From the NCBI GenBank assembly GCA_016169945.1, contig JADLSH010000195.1, forward strand, positions 265,158-329,157: a stretch of DNA of 64,000 bases, in the 5' to 3' direction. Source of the stretch: Trachythela sp. YZ-2020 (lineage: Eukaryota > Cnidaria > Anthozoa > Malacalcyonacea > Clavulariidae). The translations under genes and the position numbers were made by a program. The notes under the pieces are model-generated. The model was not told the origin of the DNA. It did no database searches and was given only the letters and a program-made list of their open reading frames with translations. Shown here one piece after another: positions 10,924-21,548 of the stretch; position 1 is the stretch's first letter, and every line of letters begins with the position of its first letter.

Positions 10924-11056
10924 ATGAATAATTCAACGACAACGTGATAACATTGGAGAGACTAACACTGGAGGCGGCGATGGTTCTTCAACATCAACAA
11001 CAAACCAAAGACAGTCGAATGAACCGAATGGCGACATTAATAGCCCAAGGTCACAG
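10924..11056 (+). pseudogene. First-exon-like block, deleted copy
   Basis: Copy of the 68-codon block at 22787-22990 (starts MNNSTTT, ends at a splice donor CACAG/GTAAGT). Here 71 bases are missing after the eighth codon, so the frame is lost. The donor site itself is a perfect consensus. Confidence 0.6.
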
Positions 11057-11078
11057 GTAAGTATTTTAGTTAAAGACC

Positions 11079-11607
11079 CGCATCTATATATATACATGAA
11101 CTTGTGGTTGACGCTTGGCACCTGGACTCTGTGGCTCGGTGGTCGGAGCGCTGCACCGGAATCGCAGGGCCGCAGATTCAATTCCTGTTGGGGGACTTGG
11201 AGTTGCATTTTTCGCAGCCGTTCCCGTTCAGGTCTAAAATATTGTATATAATATCTCACTCGAAATATCCATCCACTTAAACGTTCTATATCAATTTCAA
11301 TCGAGTGGGATGCAGAAAAAAAAATCTTGTAATTTACCTTATCACAACCCGCAGTATCCGCATCTATATATATACATGAACTTGTGGTTGACGCTTGGCA
11401 GTTGGACTCTGTGGCTCGGTGGTCGGAGCGCTGCACCGGAATCGCAGGGCCGCAGATTCAATTCCTGTCGGAGGACTTGGAGTTGCATTTTTCGCAGCCG
11501 TTCCCGTTCAGGTCTAAAATATTGTATATAATATCTCACTCGAAGTATCCATCCACTTAAACGTTCTATATCAATTTCAATCGAGTGAGATGCAGAAAAA
11601 TATATAT
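11079..11607 (+). repeat. Tandem dimer of a tRNA-derived SINE
   Basis: Two copies about 280 bp apart (near 11079 and 11359). Each has an A-box-like TGGCTCGGTGGTCGGAGC (11130 and 11410 regions) and a B-box-like GATTCAATTCC about 45 bases downstream, the internal RNA polymerase III promoter of a tRNA-like head. An unrelated tail of about 150 bp follows. The dimer lies exactly between the two copies of the segmental duplication. Confidence 0.75.
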
Positions 11608-11829
11608 TATACAGTACAAAGTGAAAGAGGCTGCTCTGTATTTCTTATATTTCCTTGGCGTTTTATATGGCTGTTAAGCAGTTTATATAATTCCTGCCAC
11701 CTTTGGCTCTATTCATGCGAATACGACAGAAATTGCTATGAAATAATTCTATTTTTTTAGCGAAACAATACACCTACGTGTTTATATAAATAGATGTGTT
11801 CTATAATATATATACTGAAAAGTGCTTAA

Positions 11830-12046
11830 AGGGACACTCCACCCCCAGAACAATTGCTGCTCATATAAAAGCCCTGTATGAGCCTACTTTGGAATGAATG
11901 TTCCTTCGTCTCAATTCTTTTTCGTTTGCGAGAAATTTAACTTTGTTTCACTGATTTCCTCGTACATTTTCGCCGCCATGTTTGTTGAATCGCGGGCGAA
12001 TGCGGTCGTTCCTATGAGTGCTGTGACGTAAGTGTGGGATAGCAAC
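11830..12046 (+). repeat. Left terminal inverted repeat of Kolobok element
   Basis: Pairs with 16322-16536 with only a handful of mismatches (for example CCTGTATG against CCTATATG). It contains an ATTTTCGCCGCCATGTTTG segment near 11965. The ballast-gene promoter probably lies between here and 12150. Confidence 0.9.
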
Positions 12047-12149
12047 AGCGACTCACTGCGCAAAACAACAAAACAAACGCTTCGTGATTGATTTCGGTCA
12101 TATAAATTCTGTTGTTGAACGTTTATTCTCCCTTTGATAATTTTTAATA

Positions 12150-12932
12150 ATGTCCCAATCGAGTACTAGCAGCTCTTCTGAAGTAGACGAAGATATAGGA
12201 CGATCTGAGCAGAACATAAAATTTGAAGCGGACGAAGCTAAGTTTTCTCTTCAGCCATATTTGTTCGAACCAACAATAAAGAAAGAATCTAGTACTAGCA
12301 GCGACAGTGAAGCTGAAGGGGATGAAGACTCGGATTCTTCAGCTGATGAAAGCCGGTTAGATAATTTAGAATGGTAAGTTTTGATTTGTGCGATAGAAAT
12401 ACAAATATTTCACTCGGTAGCTACTACGCGAACAATGTTAATATATTTGTCTGTCTTGTTGAAAATAATTGTTCCCTATTTATATAATATATAAAATATC
12501 CTCAGGTGTAAATGTGGTCATTGCCAAATCATGGATAGATCTGACGAATGTGTTTGCTGTCAGGAAATCCCTGAAATGTTATCGCTCAATGACGAAGCCA
12601 TGACCATTGAGAAATTAAAAGAGCCCTTGACTTGTGTCACTGATAATCCAGCCTTTGCTGCTGTGTGTTTGAATTTGTGGGTTCTCCGAACAGCATGGTA
12701 TCAGTACAAGCAGCAGTATAAGAACCCATTTGAAGGACCAGACCACCAAAGGAACAGGCATATTGCTTATCGGCAACTTGCACGATTAGGTTGGGGGGTT
12801 CTAGGAAGACATGTTCGAGTTGTCATGCCATCTTGCAGTGTTAGTTGTATCAGAGCACATTTCCCACCACCAGGGCCTGAGGACGAACACGTTTATGTAG
12901 GGTTTAGGCCAACATCTGATGAAGATGATTAA
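12150..12932 (+). CDS. P2X7-type ballast (ZCD) domain protein of Kolobok element, two exons
   Basis: Exon 1 is 12150-12373, the intron 12374-12505 (GTAAGT to CTCAG, 132 nt), exon 2 12506-12932. The spliced product is 216 residues. Residues 1-74 are acidic and Ser-rich (SSSSEVDEDIG; later DSEAEGDEDSDSS). The rest is the cysteine-rich intracellular domain of the P2X7 receptor: WCKCGHCQIM spans the splice junction, then ECVCC, and a late block with CIRAHFPPPG and YVGF. In P2X7 these cysteines hold a dinuclear zinc site. There are no membrane segments, so this is a free-standing cytosolic or nuclear form. It sits convergent to the transposase gene and is probably an accessory protein of the transposon; its role is unknown. 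Confidence 0.88.
12374..12505 (+). other. Intron of the ballast-domain gene
   Basis: Starts GTAAGTTTTG and ends ATCCTCAG, 132 nt. Splicing joins TG to G to restore the tryptophan of the WCKCG motif, which supports the prediction. Confidence 0.85.
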
Positions 12933-13165
12933 ATAGTAACAAAATGGGTCCTTTGCATAGCACTTAACTTGTACATATTATATGCTTAGTTTGTAGTTTG
13001 TACATTATTATCTTCCCCTATTTAACTTCCAGACGAAGGGCCTTCGCTCGAAACGTCGAAGTTCTTGTTGTATTTTTCAGGTAGTTCTACACAACAGTCA
13101 ACCGCTGTATATCTGCTACACTCTACCCACACTGGTACTGCACGTTTGAAATAAATACAGGTTTG
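12933..13165. other. Convergent intergenic region in Kolobok element
   Basis: 3' ends of the two Kolobok genes meet here. A plus-strand AATAAA lies near 13150 and would serve the ballast gene. A GGGCCTTCGCTCGAAACGTC segment (about 13039-13058) stands out as GC-rich. Confidence 0.5.
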
Positions 13166-16100
13166 TCACTTTGACTGAAATCTGCTTATGTGAGCGTTGA
13201 TAGCCGTTTCCTTGTCTGGTTTTTCTTTTGTTGCAATATTTTTTGCATACTTGGTAGACTTTTTGGCTTTCTTTGATTTCTTAGATTTCTTTGATTTTTT
13301 ATACTCGGGGATATTTTCCATCAACGTAGTAATATAATCAAAGTTTTTGGCCTCCTTAATTGATTTTACAATCCATGTTTTGCGAACCTTTGGGAAAACC
13401 AGATTATATCGTAGATTGCCCACTGTGGAACCTTTCTTGACCACAGCTTGCTTCCTGGAGGAATTGTGATTATTGTCAAGGACAGCAAGCTGTGTTCTAG
13501 CAACCATTCCTTCATGGCTAAAGTGCTGCCTCTTGGGACAGTACTTTAGCATCATGGAATGATAAACTTCAAGGTTCCCGGTATGGTGGAACTCCGTGGC
13601 CAGCTTTAAATCCTTGAGCAGCTTTTTGTTGAACACAATTTCCTCCAGCGCAACAAGAGCAGCAGTACCAGGTTTCAGCCAAGGCTTTTCTTTCTTCTCC
13701 CGTCGGGTTAATTTGTGATGAGCACATTTCTTGAAGTGCTTAGCACCTCTCCATGAATGCTTATTGCTAATATGATTTACAATTGATGTCCATTTCTCAA
13801 TAAGTAACTCATAGTTCCCATCAGAAGTTGCAACACTCCACCAGAAATGAGCAGAAACAGACCGAATCCATTCTGTTAAATCCTGGAACTCCTTCTTTTT
13901 GCTTTTCTTCGATAATTTCTTAACCACCCATTTTGAAAGATGCCAGACATCATATTGGTGTGTAATTTCAGAATGTTTTTTTCTCATTTCTGCAGTGATT
14001 GTTGTATGCCTGTCCGTAGTCAAGCATCTCACTTTAACCCTCTTACTTTTCAAATTTTTGAGTACCCGGTTGCATCCTTCAGCCTCCATAGCATTGGATG
14101 ATGAAACCTCTGTGACTTGGACAACTTCAAAATCAAGTATTTTGCTGCCGTTTTCTTCCATAACAGTGTAGGTGCCATATTTGGCACAGTGCCCTGGGCT
14201 GTCAGACCGTCCATCCCCACAAACGTCTAACTTACTTGATTTTTTCATTTCCTTCAGCAGATTAACTTGGTGGTCTTTCCAAGCCTTGTCAACTACAGGA
14301 AAAAGAACCTCCTTCTGCATCTCATAAAATGTACTTTTACCAATAAAAGCCAAATTCAAGTACTGGGCCAAAGAGTTTACATTTTGGAATGTATTCCCAC
14401 TAAACAATATTGACCCAGCAAGCAACAAATTGCCTGCTATCTTCTCACCAATCATAGGTTGTGACCGCCATTTGTTCTGATGTCCATCAACACATACTGT
14501 TTCAACAACCACCATGCTACCAATACATTTTTTAGACTGCTCAGCTATTGGCTTTGCACAGGTGGAACAAGTGACAAATAGCTGGTCCAGATTTTCTTCA
14601 AATACCACAAATTTTTGCTGTTGTACTGGACTTTTTGGTGATTCTGAATCACTTTCATTCTCGGTTTCTGTTTGGCTTTCAGCAGAAGGCATATATAGAT
14701 CATCATGATCTGTATCTGTATCAGTAACTGTGCATGTATATTCTGAACAAATACTTTTCTGAGGTGATATATTTTCAGGTAGTACAATATTGTCTGGAAA
14801 AGTTCTAGGAGAATGGGTGCTTTCCTTCAAGGAAGGTGCATCTATATACATAGCTTCTTGATCAGATTGTGCAATATCATTTAGACCAAGATCATCATCA
14901 TGAACAGTGGTTGGTACATAAGCTAATTGATTTTCTGTTTGGTTGGTTACAAGAACAGGTGTATGTATATCAAGTGGTTGCATTTCAGTTTGGGTGGCAA
15001 TATATTTTGTCATCGGCTTGAAACTTTGAATGTGATCGACCAACAGTTCACATTGGATGCCAATTTCTTTGTTCACTGTCATGCCATCAATAGGATATTG
15101 GGTTTCAGATACATGACTAATAACTTCTAAATCATTATTTGAAATTGTGCATGGTTGACATTCAGTTTCAGTAACTTCATTGGCTGGAAATAATTGATGT
15201 TCATGGCCAATTGCTGGATGGGGGGGTTTTGATGAGCTCTCTATTTGGGCTGGATCCCCTCCCAATGTTGCGACTCCGTGCATGCTAATACAGCCTTCGA
15301 CCATCTTAAACAAAATAGATATGCAGTGTCTAAATACAGTGCAGGGTGTGAATTTATAACGGGGGGCTCTACATTAATACACAAGTTTTTGGTTTTCCTA
15401 TACTGGGTGATTTTCCGTATTACTAACCCGAAGTAGGACCAAGATGATGGTTGCATTTACAGCTTGTAACTGTTACGTGTAAACTGACCCGAAATCGCTC
15501 ACAACTTGTTTTTATCACCAGCCCACCTCAGTGACAAGCTATGGACTAAGACACTTTGCATGAGGGCTGGTAAGTACTTATGCAGTAGCTAGAATCATGT
15601 AGATAGGGCCCTAGACGCTGGTCCAAATCACAATTTTCCTAGCCCCAATGCCAAATGTACTATATATAAAACACTGTAACCGGTTAGACTCGTATAAACA
15701 TCCCAATATGAAATCAATAAAAATATACACATGTACAACATAAACATCATTGAAGTGTTTATAATGCTTTATTTCTATACTTTTACGTACAAATGTCTAG
15801 AAAGTTAATTCTGCTACAATATGAAAACTACAACATAATTGACATACAGTGTACAACTTTTTAATATACAGCTTGCTTAATACCTCTTGTCTGGCTTGTT
15901 CAGAGCGGATTTGATTTCTTCTTCGCCCTGTGGTTCTTGGTTTCTCTGGCTTAGTCCGCGTAAATATAGATGGCACCGCATCTGGTTTTAGCTTAGCCCT
16001 TTGTCGGTAGCCAGGCACAAGATCTAGCGTCGTTTCGAAGCAGTCAGGTGTAAAATGCGCCGAGCAAACACATGAATTATTTAAATCGCGTGGGTTTACT

Positions 16101-16219
16101 CTGCGGATTTTCGCCAACCACGCTTGTCGCAAACTTTTTTCCTTTGGAACTCTGTGGTAGCTGATTCCCACAGTTTTCCGTGAGTAGTTTGTACACTCTG
16201 GAACCATGCAATGAGGCAT
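13166..16219 (-). CDS. THAP-domain Kolobok transposase, two exons
   Basis: Exon 1 is 16219-15884 (112 codons, phase 0), the intron 15883-15305 (GTATTAAG to TTTAAG), exon 2 15304-13166 (712 codons, phase 0). The product is 824 residues. Exon 1 encodes a THAP zinc finger: C5 and C10 in MPHCMVPEC, a tryptophan near 34, and C-x2-H in CVCSAHF, for sequence-specific DNA binding. Exon 2 has an acidic linker, a cysteine pair CSTC, then a DDE-type core with DVCGDGRSDSPGH, TTDRH, HQYDVWH and a conserved NLEVYH where the last acidic residue probably lies. A Lys-rich tail (KKSKKSKKSKKAKK) is a likely nuclear signal. The open frame of exon 2 alone extends three codons upstream of the acceptor, which is not its start. 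Confidence 0.88.
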
Positions 16220-16321
16220 CTCCAGTTGAAAAATATTTAAAAGAAAACTAAAAAGCTTTTATAAGATTGACTATGCAAATACTCGAAGCAATCTGATATG
16301 ATATTATGATTATGCAAGTTG

Positions 16322-16536
16322 TGCTGTCCCACACTTACGTCACAGCACTCATAGGAACGACCGCATTCGCCCGCGATTCTACAAACATGGCGGCGAAAAG
16401 ATACGAGGCAATCAATGAAACAAAGTTAAATTTCTCGCAAACTAAAACGAATTGAGACGAAGGAACATTCATTCCAAAGTAGGCTCATATAGGGCTTTTA
16501 TATGAGCAGCAATTGTTCTGGGGGTGGAGTGTCCCT
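16322..16536 (-). repeat. Right terminal inverted repeat of Kolobok element
   Basis: Inverse of 11830-12046. The right TTAA target copy is 16537-16540. The transposase promoter should lie between this repeat and the ATG at 16219. Confidence 0.9.
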
Positions 16537-16885
16537 TTAACTGCCGCTATTAACAGTCGCTGACAACTTGAATCCGCGCTAATTTTGAATTCTTTGAAGG
16601 CATATTGTAAACACTGGACTGGACTGAACTTTGGACTTTCAATTTTGTTATTTGTTCTTGTAATTTTGTTATTTGTTCTTGTAATTTTTCCAATGTCTTT
16701 TAATAATCTTTGTGAAGAATTTTGCCATTTTTGCAATGTGGATAAATTCAAAATTGAATGAAAGTTTAGCTTGTTCGCTTGTAGCTACGCTACAGTATTT
16801 CGGCTACTATGTGATTTCGGGGAGCATCGCGTGTACCAATGGTGTAAACAATTACTCGCTTCCTGTTTACAAAACGTTTTAAATT

Positions 16886-17841
16886 TCAAACTCCCGCATC
16901 GCGGTCGTGCGATTTTGTAATCACACGTTTGATTTCAGCATACGTGAGGTGAGAATAAAAAATGAGGCCTAGGTCTTTAGCTGACAAGACAGGCTTGATG
17001 GTTTTTCCAAGCAAATTCAAACGCATGTCATTAGGAAGAGTTCGCATAAGTTGCCTCGTGCCAATAAGAAGGAATTTTGTTTTCTCTGGGTTGACCAGCA
17101 AGTGATTCGCGGAACACCATTTTACGACCCTATTGAGATCAGACTCCAAATCGTTAATCGATTGCTCTAGGTCTTTGATGGAAAACGACAGGAAAACTTT
17201 AGAGGCGTCCACATAGGAATCTAGGTCACAAGAATTAGTCGTTGATGGTAGATCATTTTTATAAATACAAAATAATAGGGGCGATAGAATTGCGCCTTGT
17301 GGTACCCCATGAGTAATAGGAAGGGAAGAGGACTTTTTTGATCCAATGCGTACAAATTGTGTTCTGCCAGAAAGGTAACTTTCAAACCATTTCGCTGTAT
17401 GCCGAGAGGCACCATACACTGGATTGAATGGTTTACACTTTCAAATGCCTTGCATTGATCTAATAACACGAGAGCAGTCAGCATCGATTTGCCCATGGCT
17501 TCCAGTATGTCATCGCTCACCATAATGTTGATGGTGGAGTGGTATTATTACCACTTTGATGGGATGTCAGACGATTGTTCTTGGATAGGTAATCACTGAA
17601 TTGATTAAGGACAACTCTTTCACAAACTTTAGAGACAACAGCCAGAAGTGAGAGGACGATTATTCGATGCGACTTCATGATCACCTTCTTTTAGCAAAGT
17701 TATCACTTCTGCTAGGTTCCAGATATCAGGGAAAGTCGATGATGCAAGGGAGCAGTTTATTATTTCGGTGATAGGGGCTAAAATGACAGGAAGACAACCT
17801 TTAATCACTCGTGCGCTGATCTTATCGGGGCCAGGGGCCAT
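16886..17841 (-). pseudogene. LINE reverse transcriptase fragment (copy 2)
   Basis: Paralogue of 8005-8960 with the same frameshifts and the same YVDAS active-site defect. A few replacements separate the two (IGSTKS against IGSKKS, RTIPND against RTLPND). Not functional. Confidence 0.85.
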
Positions 17842-18556
17842 GTTGGAAGGTATCGAAAGAATAATACGCCGGACCTCGGAAGTTGGTTAAACAACTCACT
17901 TGTCGATTTAAAATTTACAGGGGTAAATGAATTGGGCAGCTCGAAGTTATTGATGTGGCCCCTCACATGCTAATGCGATGCTCACCGCCATATGCTAATG
18001 ATCGAGTGCACCGCCTCATGCGCCGCCTCAAAAAAGGGGGTTGAAATCTACATATATTACTACTAACATATTCTTAAGGGGGCTCCAGTCAGTGACGGCT
18101 GACACATTCATATTCAAAGCTTACAGTTATATCGCGCGCATTTTTTCCAGCATGCCCACTAATTTTTCCATGAAGCTTGACTAATATAGATAATTTTAAG
18201 CCATATTTCAGAGAAAGACCAGGGGCAAAATCTTAAGATATGCCTATTTATATGCCATATCATCACTGACTTTCACAAAGCAAGCACGCCTATATTTAAG
18301 ACTGCTGTAAGACACTCAAACTCGAACAAATCAATGCAGTGTTTCTTGACACATAACAAACAATAGTTGAACATCTTCAAGAAAATTTTATAACAAAGCA
18401 ACATAGGAGCAATTTCATAAGCATGTGACAACATGACATTTTCACTGCATAAGTGCATTTGGCAATTACAACATCTAGCACATTTTTTCACAGATTAATG
18501 GTGCAGGTTTTAATAGAACACAGTAGGATTTAACTTTCATAAAATACCTTAAGTAG
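17842..18556. repeat. Non-coding part of duplicated unit, copy 2
   Basis: Collinear with 8961-9682. No gene. At its end the 28-bp stretch AGTAGGATTTAACTTTCATA plus 8 bases occurs twice in a row (18523-18550 and 18552-18582), once normal and once slightly changed, at the LINE insertion point. This may be a long target duplication. Confidence 0.6.
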
Positions 18557-18605
18557 GATTTAACTTTCATAAAATTCCTTCTGGAATTCTCAAACCTCTA
18601 CTGAC

Positions 18606-19241
18606 ATGTTTAGTATCCCCGGTTATGAACTCTTTCTTAGAGGTCGAAAACAGTCTAATGGCGGTGGAATTGCTATTTATGTTAATCAAGCTTTGAATGT
18701 TAAACGGAAAACTGATTTAGAAGCGAAAAATTTAGAAGCTTTGTGGATTGAATTATCACCATTTAAGTCGCAGAGAAGTCTCCTTTTGAGGGGTATTTAC
18801 CGGCCACCGAATACGAATAAAGATATCGACTTGCAAATAGGAAAGAATATTGAAAATGTTTCTATGCTTGGCAAAGAAACGATTATTCTCGGCGATTTCA
18901 ACATTGATTATCTGGATATCAATTTTAAAGCACACCGTCTTGTCAAACAGTTAAAATCGCTATCTTTTACACAAATTATCGAAATTACCACTCGTCCGTT
19001 AAGTGGCAAGTACTTGGACCATATTTGGACAAATAGACCAACAACTTTGTTCAAAGCTTCGACTGCTGATATTTGCATTTCTGATCATTTGCCAGTATGT
19101 TGTTTACGCCGATTAAAAAATCCGTTTAGAGGTAATTACCAACTGCATAATTATATCACGTTTCGTGATATGAAGAATTTCAATGAGGAAAATTTTCGTC
19201 AGTCTACAAGAAGTCCGTTGGGACACTGCCTTTATCCTTGA
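18606..19241 (+). pseudogene. LINE endonuclease domain, partial
   Basis: 211 residues of an APE-type endonuclease. It begins at the strand preceding GGGIAIYV and includes IYRPPNTN, the catalytic GDFNIDYLD near residue 97 and the terminal SDHLPV near 158. The N-terminal third of the domain is lost. It runs out of frame near 19200, where the next frame takes over. In the intact element it would nick the target DNA. Confidence 0.85.
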
Positions 19242-20496
19242 CGATATTGACGACATCACAAGTACTTGGTATTCTCTTTTTAACGACGTACTTAATCAGC
19301 ATGCACCGATGATCACAAAGCGCGTTAAACACAAAAACAAACCCAAATGGCTCACTGAGGAATTAACATTATTGATGAGAGAAAGAAACGGTCTTCTTAA
19401 AATGGCAAAAGAAACTCGTTCAACCGAAGACTGGAGGAAGGTTAAGATGATTCGTAACAAGATTAACAATTTAATTTTCAGTGCTATACAAGTATACTTT
19501 AAATCATCCCTTATCGAAAATCGAAAGAATCCAAAAAAGTTATGGCAAATTTTGAATTCCCTATCAGGAAATTCAAAAGAGTTAACTCAAATAAAAGAAC
19601 TATTATTTAACCAGACGGTGTTGTTAAATAGCAAGGAAATCGCAGATGCGCTCAACTTGAACTTTGCTAATATGGCAAAGAAACTTCTTGAAGATGAAAT
19701 CGATTTTGATGAACCGGATCTAACAACTATAAATGATTTACAACTTGATATCCCTGAAATGAGCATTTCTGAAGTTATTCAATTAATAATGGTTATTCCC
19801 TTGTCCAAAGCAACTGGCCCAGATAACATCAGTGTCAAAATCCTAAAGGCTGCAGCAACCGCCATCTCCCCATCGTTAACAAGGCTATTCAACCTCTGTA
19901 TTCAAAGAAGTTACTTCCCTCAAAAATGGAAAATTGCTAAAGTTATTCCTTTATACAAAGACGGTAGCAAAGTAGATCCGGACAATTACCGTCCCATATC
20001 AATTCTGCCTATCTTATCAAAAATCATTGAACGACATGTTCACAACTATCTCATGAAAGAATTTCAAGAAAACAATTTATTACATCACCTTCAATCCGGT
20101 TTCAGAGAAGGGTACTCGACTGAGACGGCGCTTATCAAGATCATTGACCAATTGTTCCTTGACCTTGATAAAGATAATATCAGTGGTATGCTATTTGGTG
20201 ATTTTAAGAAAGCTTTTGATATGGTTAACCACAATCTGCTTCTGCTCAAACTCAGATCTTACGGCCTCAATGACAGCGCTATCAAGTGGTTTCGTTCATA
20301 TTTATCGGACAGACATCAGTATGTGGCAGTTAATGGTGTAACTTCATCTCAGACAGGGATCAGCTGTGGTGTACCGCAGGGGTCTGTTTTGGGTCCGTTA
20401 CTTTTTATTGTATTTATCAATGATTTACCCGGATCAATTATCAATTATCAATTATCAATTCATCAACTGATATTTTCGCAGATGATACAACGCTAA
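19183..20496 (+). pseudogene. LINE reverse transcriptase, interrupted before the active site
   Basis: A 437-residue frame with KATGPDNISVKIL, NYRPISILPILSK, the first catalytic box GDFKKAFDMVNH, and CGVPQGSVLGPLLF. Just before the FADD box the frame is displaced by a run of four ATCAATT repeats (about 20430-20460). The active-site text GCAGATGATAC still exists at about 20480 but in another frame. The copy is therefore dead. Confidence 0.88.
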
Positions 20497-20537
20497 TCAA
20501 ATCAAGTCATTATTCCGAAGTATCTCTTCTCCAACAC

Positions 20538-21050
20538 ATGTTACAGGATGATGCAAACAGTTTAAGCTCCTGGGCAAACGACAACTTGATGGTCCTTAGC
20601 TCTACGAAGACAAAAACTATGCTTGTTACTGGCAAAAGGCTTGGGAAAAAAGGTGACATTGATAACACCATAAATGTGTTTATGAATGGTAAACTATTAA
20701 ATCAGGTCCCCCATCATAAACTTTGCCACATTGATAAGCTTTGTTCTAAACTCTCCAGTCGCATTGGTCTTTTGAGGAAAATAAGACCATACCTTCCTCT
20801 GGAAGAACGTATAGCCTATTACAACGCGACAATAAAATCGGTAATGATGTATGGAAGCTGTGTTTGGACGAATACAACTGATGGAATCCTCGATCCAATA
20901 TCGAAACTGCAGAAAAGAGCTGCAAGAACTATTTTGGGCGTTTCAACTCGGGATAGAAGTATTCCACTTTTTACTAAACTTGGGTGGATACCATTTACCA
21001 AAGAAGTTGAAATCAGAAAAGCCATGATATGTCATAATCGTTTCTATTGA
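20538..21050 (+). pseudogene. LINE RT thumb and C-terminal region
   Basis: 170 residues continuing the RT in a shifted frame: SSWANDNLMVLSSTKTKTM, then a C-terminal region with YNATIKSVMMYGSCVWT and KLQKRAARTILGV that marks CR1/jockey-group LINEs. It stops early; similar text goes on for about 240 bases to 21300 with stops. Confidence 0.8.
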
Positions 21051-21548
21051 AATTGTCCATCGTATATAGCAGATCTACTTCCATCCAATTCAAGTCGCCA
21101 TAATAGAAATACCCGCTACAAAGATCTCACAATTTGTCAACCAAGAACAAAAAGGATAAAAGAAGGCGGTAGATCATTTTCCGTGTCGTCTGCTCACATT
21201 TGGAACAATATCCCATTGAACATTCGGAAACTATCTTCACCTAAACTTTTTAAAAAGAAACTTTATGAAGGCATTTTTACAGACATGATATCCTCTTAAT
21301 ATCTTCATAGATATAACTTTTTAACTATTATACCATACTTTTACTAATTTATTATATATATACACATATAAATATAGTCAAATCTGCAGACATGCATGTT
21401 TCGCCGTTCAACGGCTCGTCAGTGCAACTGCTCGTCATATGCATATTCAGATTGTATTTTTTATCCAGTTGAGGGCCACAAGTTTATCACATTAGTTGTG
21501 TTACGTGCCACCCTCGGTAAATAAAGTTTATTCATTCATTTTTTATTC

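Larger units (their letters stand above)
7438..11078 (+). repeat. Segmental duplication, copy 1
   Basis: Collinear with 11608-11829, 16537-18556 and 21549-23008, at a constant offset of 4170 bp before the Kolobok insertion. The two copies differ at roughly 1-2% of sites by eye. Copy 1 keeps the uninterrupted TTAA (7656-7659) where copy 2 has the Kolobok element, and lacks the LINE found at 18557-21548. It breaks off at 11078, where the SINE dimer starts. It also has a 71-base internal deletion near 10957. Confidence 0.92.
11830..16536. mobile_element. Complete Kolobok-type DNA transposon
   Basis: A 4707-bp element starting AGGGACACTCC and ending with its inverse, flanked by TTAA on both sides (11826-11829 and 16537-16540). 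The paralogous site in copy 1 (7656-7659) has a single TTAA and no insert, which proves the borders. TIRs are about 215 bp. It carries two convergent genes: a P2X7-ballast-domain gene on plus and a THAP-transposase gene on minus. TTAA target, AGGG ends and THAP plus DDE-type transposase together point to the Kolobok superfamily. Both genes are readable after splicing, so the element may be autonomous. Confidence 0.93.
18557..21548 (+). mobile_element. LINE (CR1/L2-like), 5'-truncated, inserted in copy 2
   Basis: Present in copy 2 and absent from copy 1 (site near 9680), so its net length of about 2990 bp is known. It has part of the endonuclease, the RT and the C-terminal region in three frames, then a 3' untranslated region ending in ATTCATTCATT-type short repeats, typical of CR1/L2 tails. 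The first part of the endonuclease is missing. Confidence 0.88.

Noticed and set aside
11130..11200. tRNA gene (and a second at 11410-11480)
   Set aside because: A- and B-box-like blocks are present, but the cloverleaf is imperfect and both are part of a 280-bp repeated unit with an unrelated tail, so this is a SINE head.
12531..12932. The ballast domain as a 133-residue gene starting at the ATG at 12531
   Set aside because: That methionine lies after the first WCKCGHC zinc cysteines. The intron 12374-12505 joins them in frame to exon 1, so the longer spliced gene is preferred.
13899..14171. Plus-strand 90-codon frame inside the transposase exon
   Set aside because: Shadow of the minus-strand transposase.
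15797..16219. THAP protein as a separate 140-residue gene
   Set aside because: A donor at 15883 and acceptor at 15305 join it in phase to the transposase, and the open tail after the donor is not THAP-like. The fused reading fits the superfamily.
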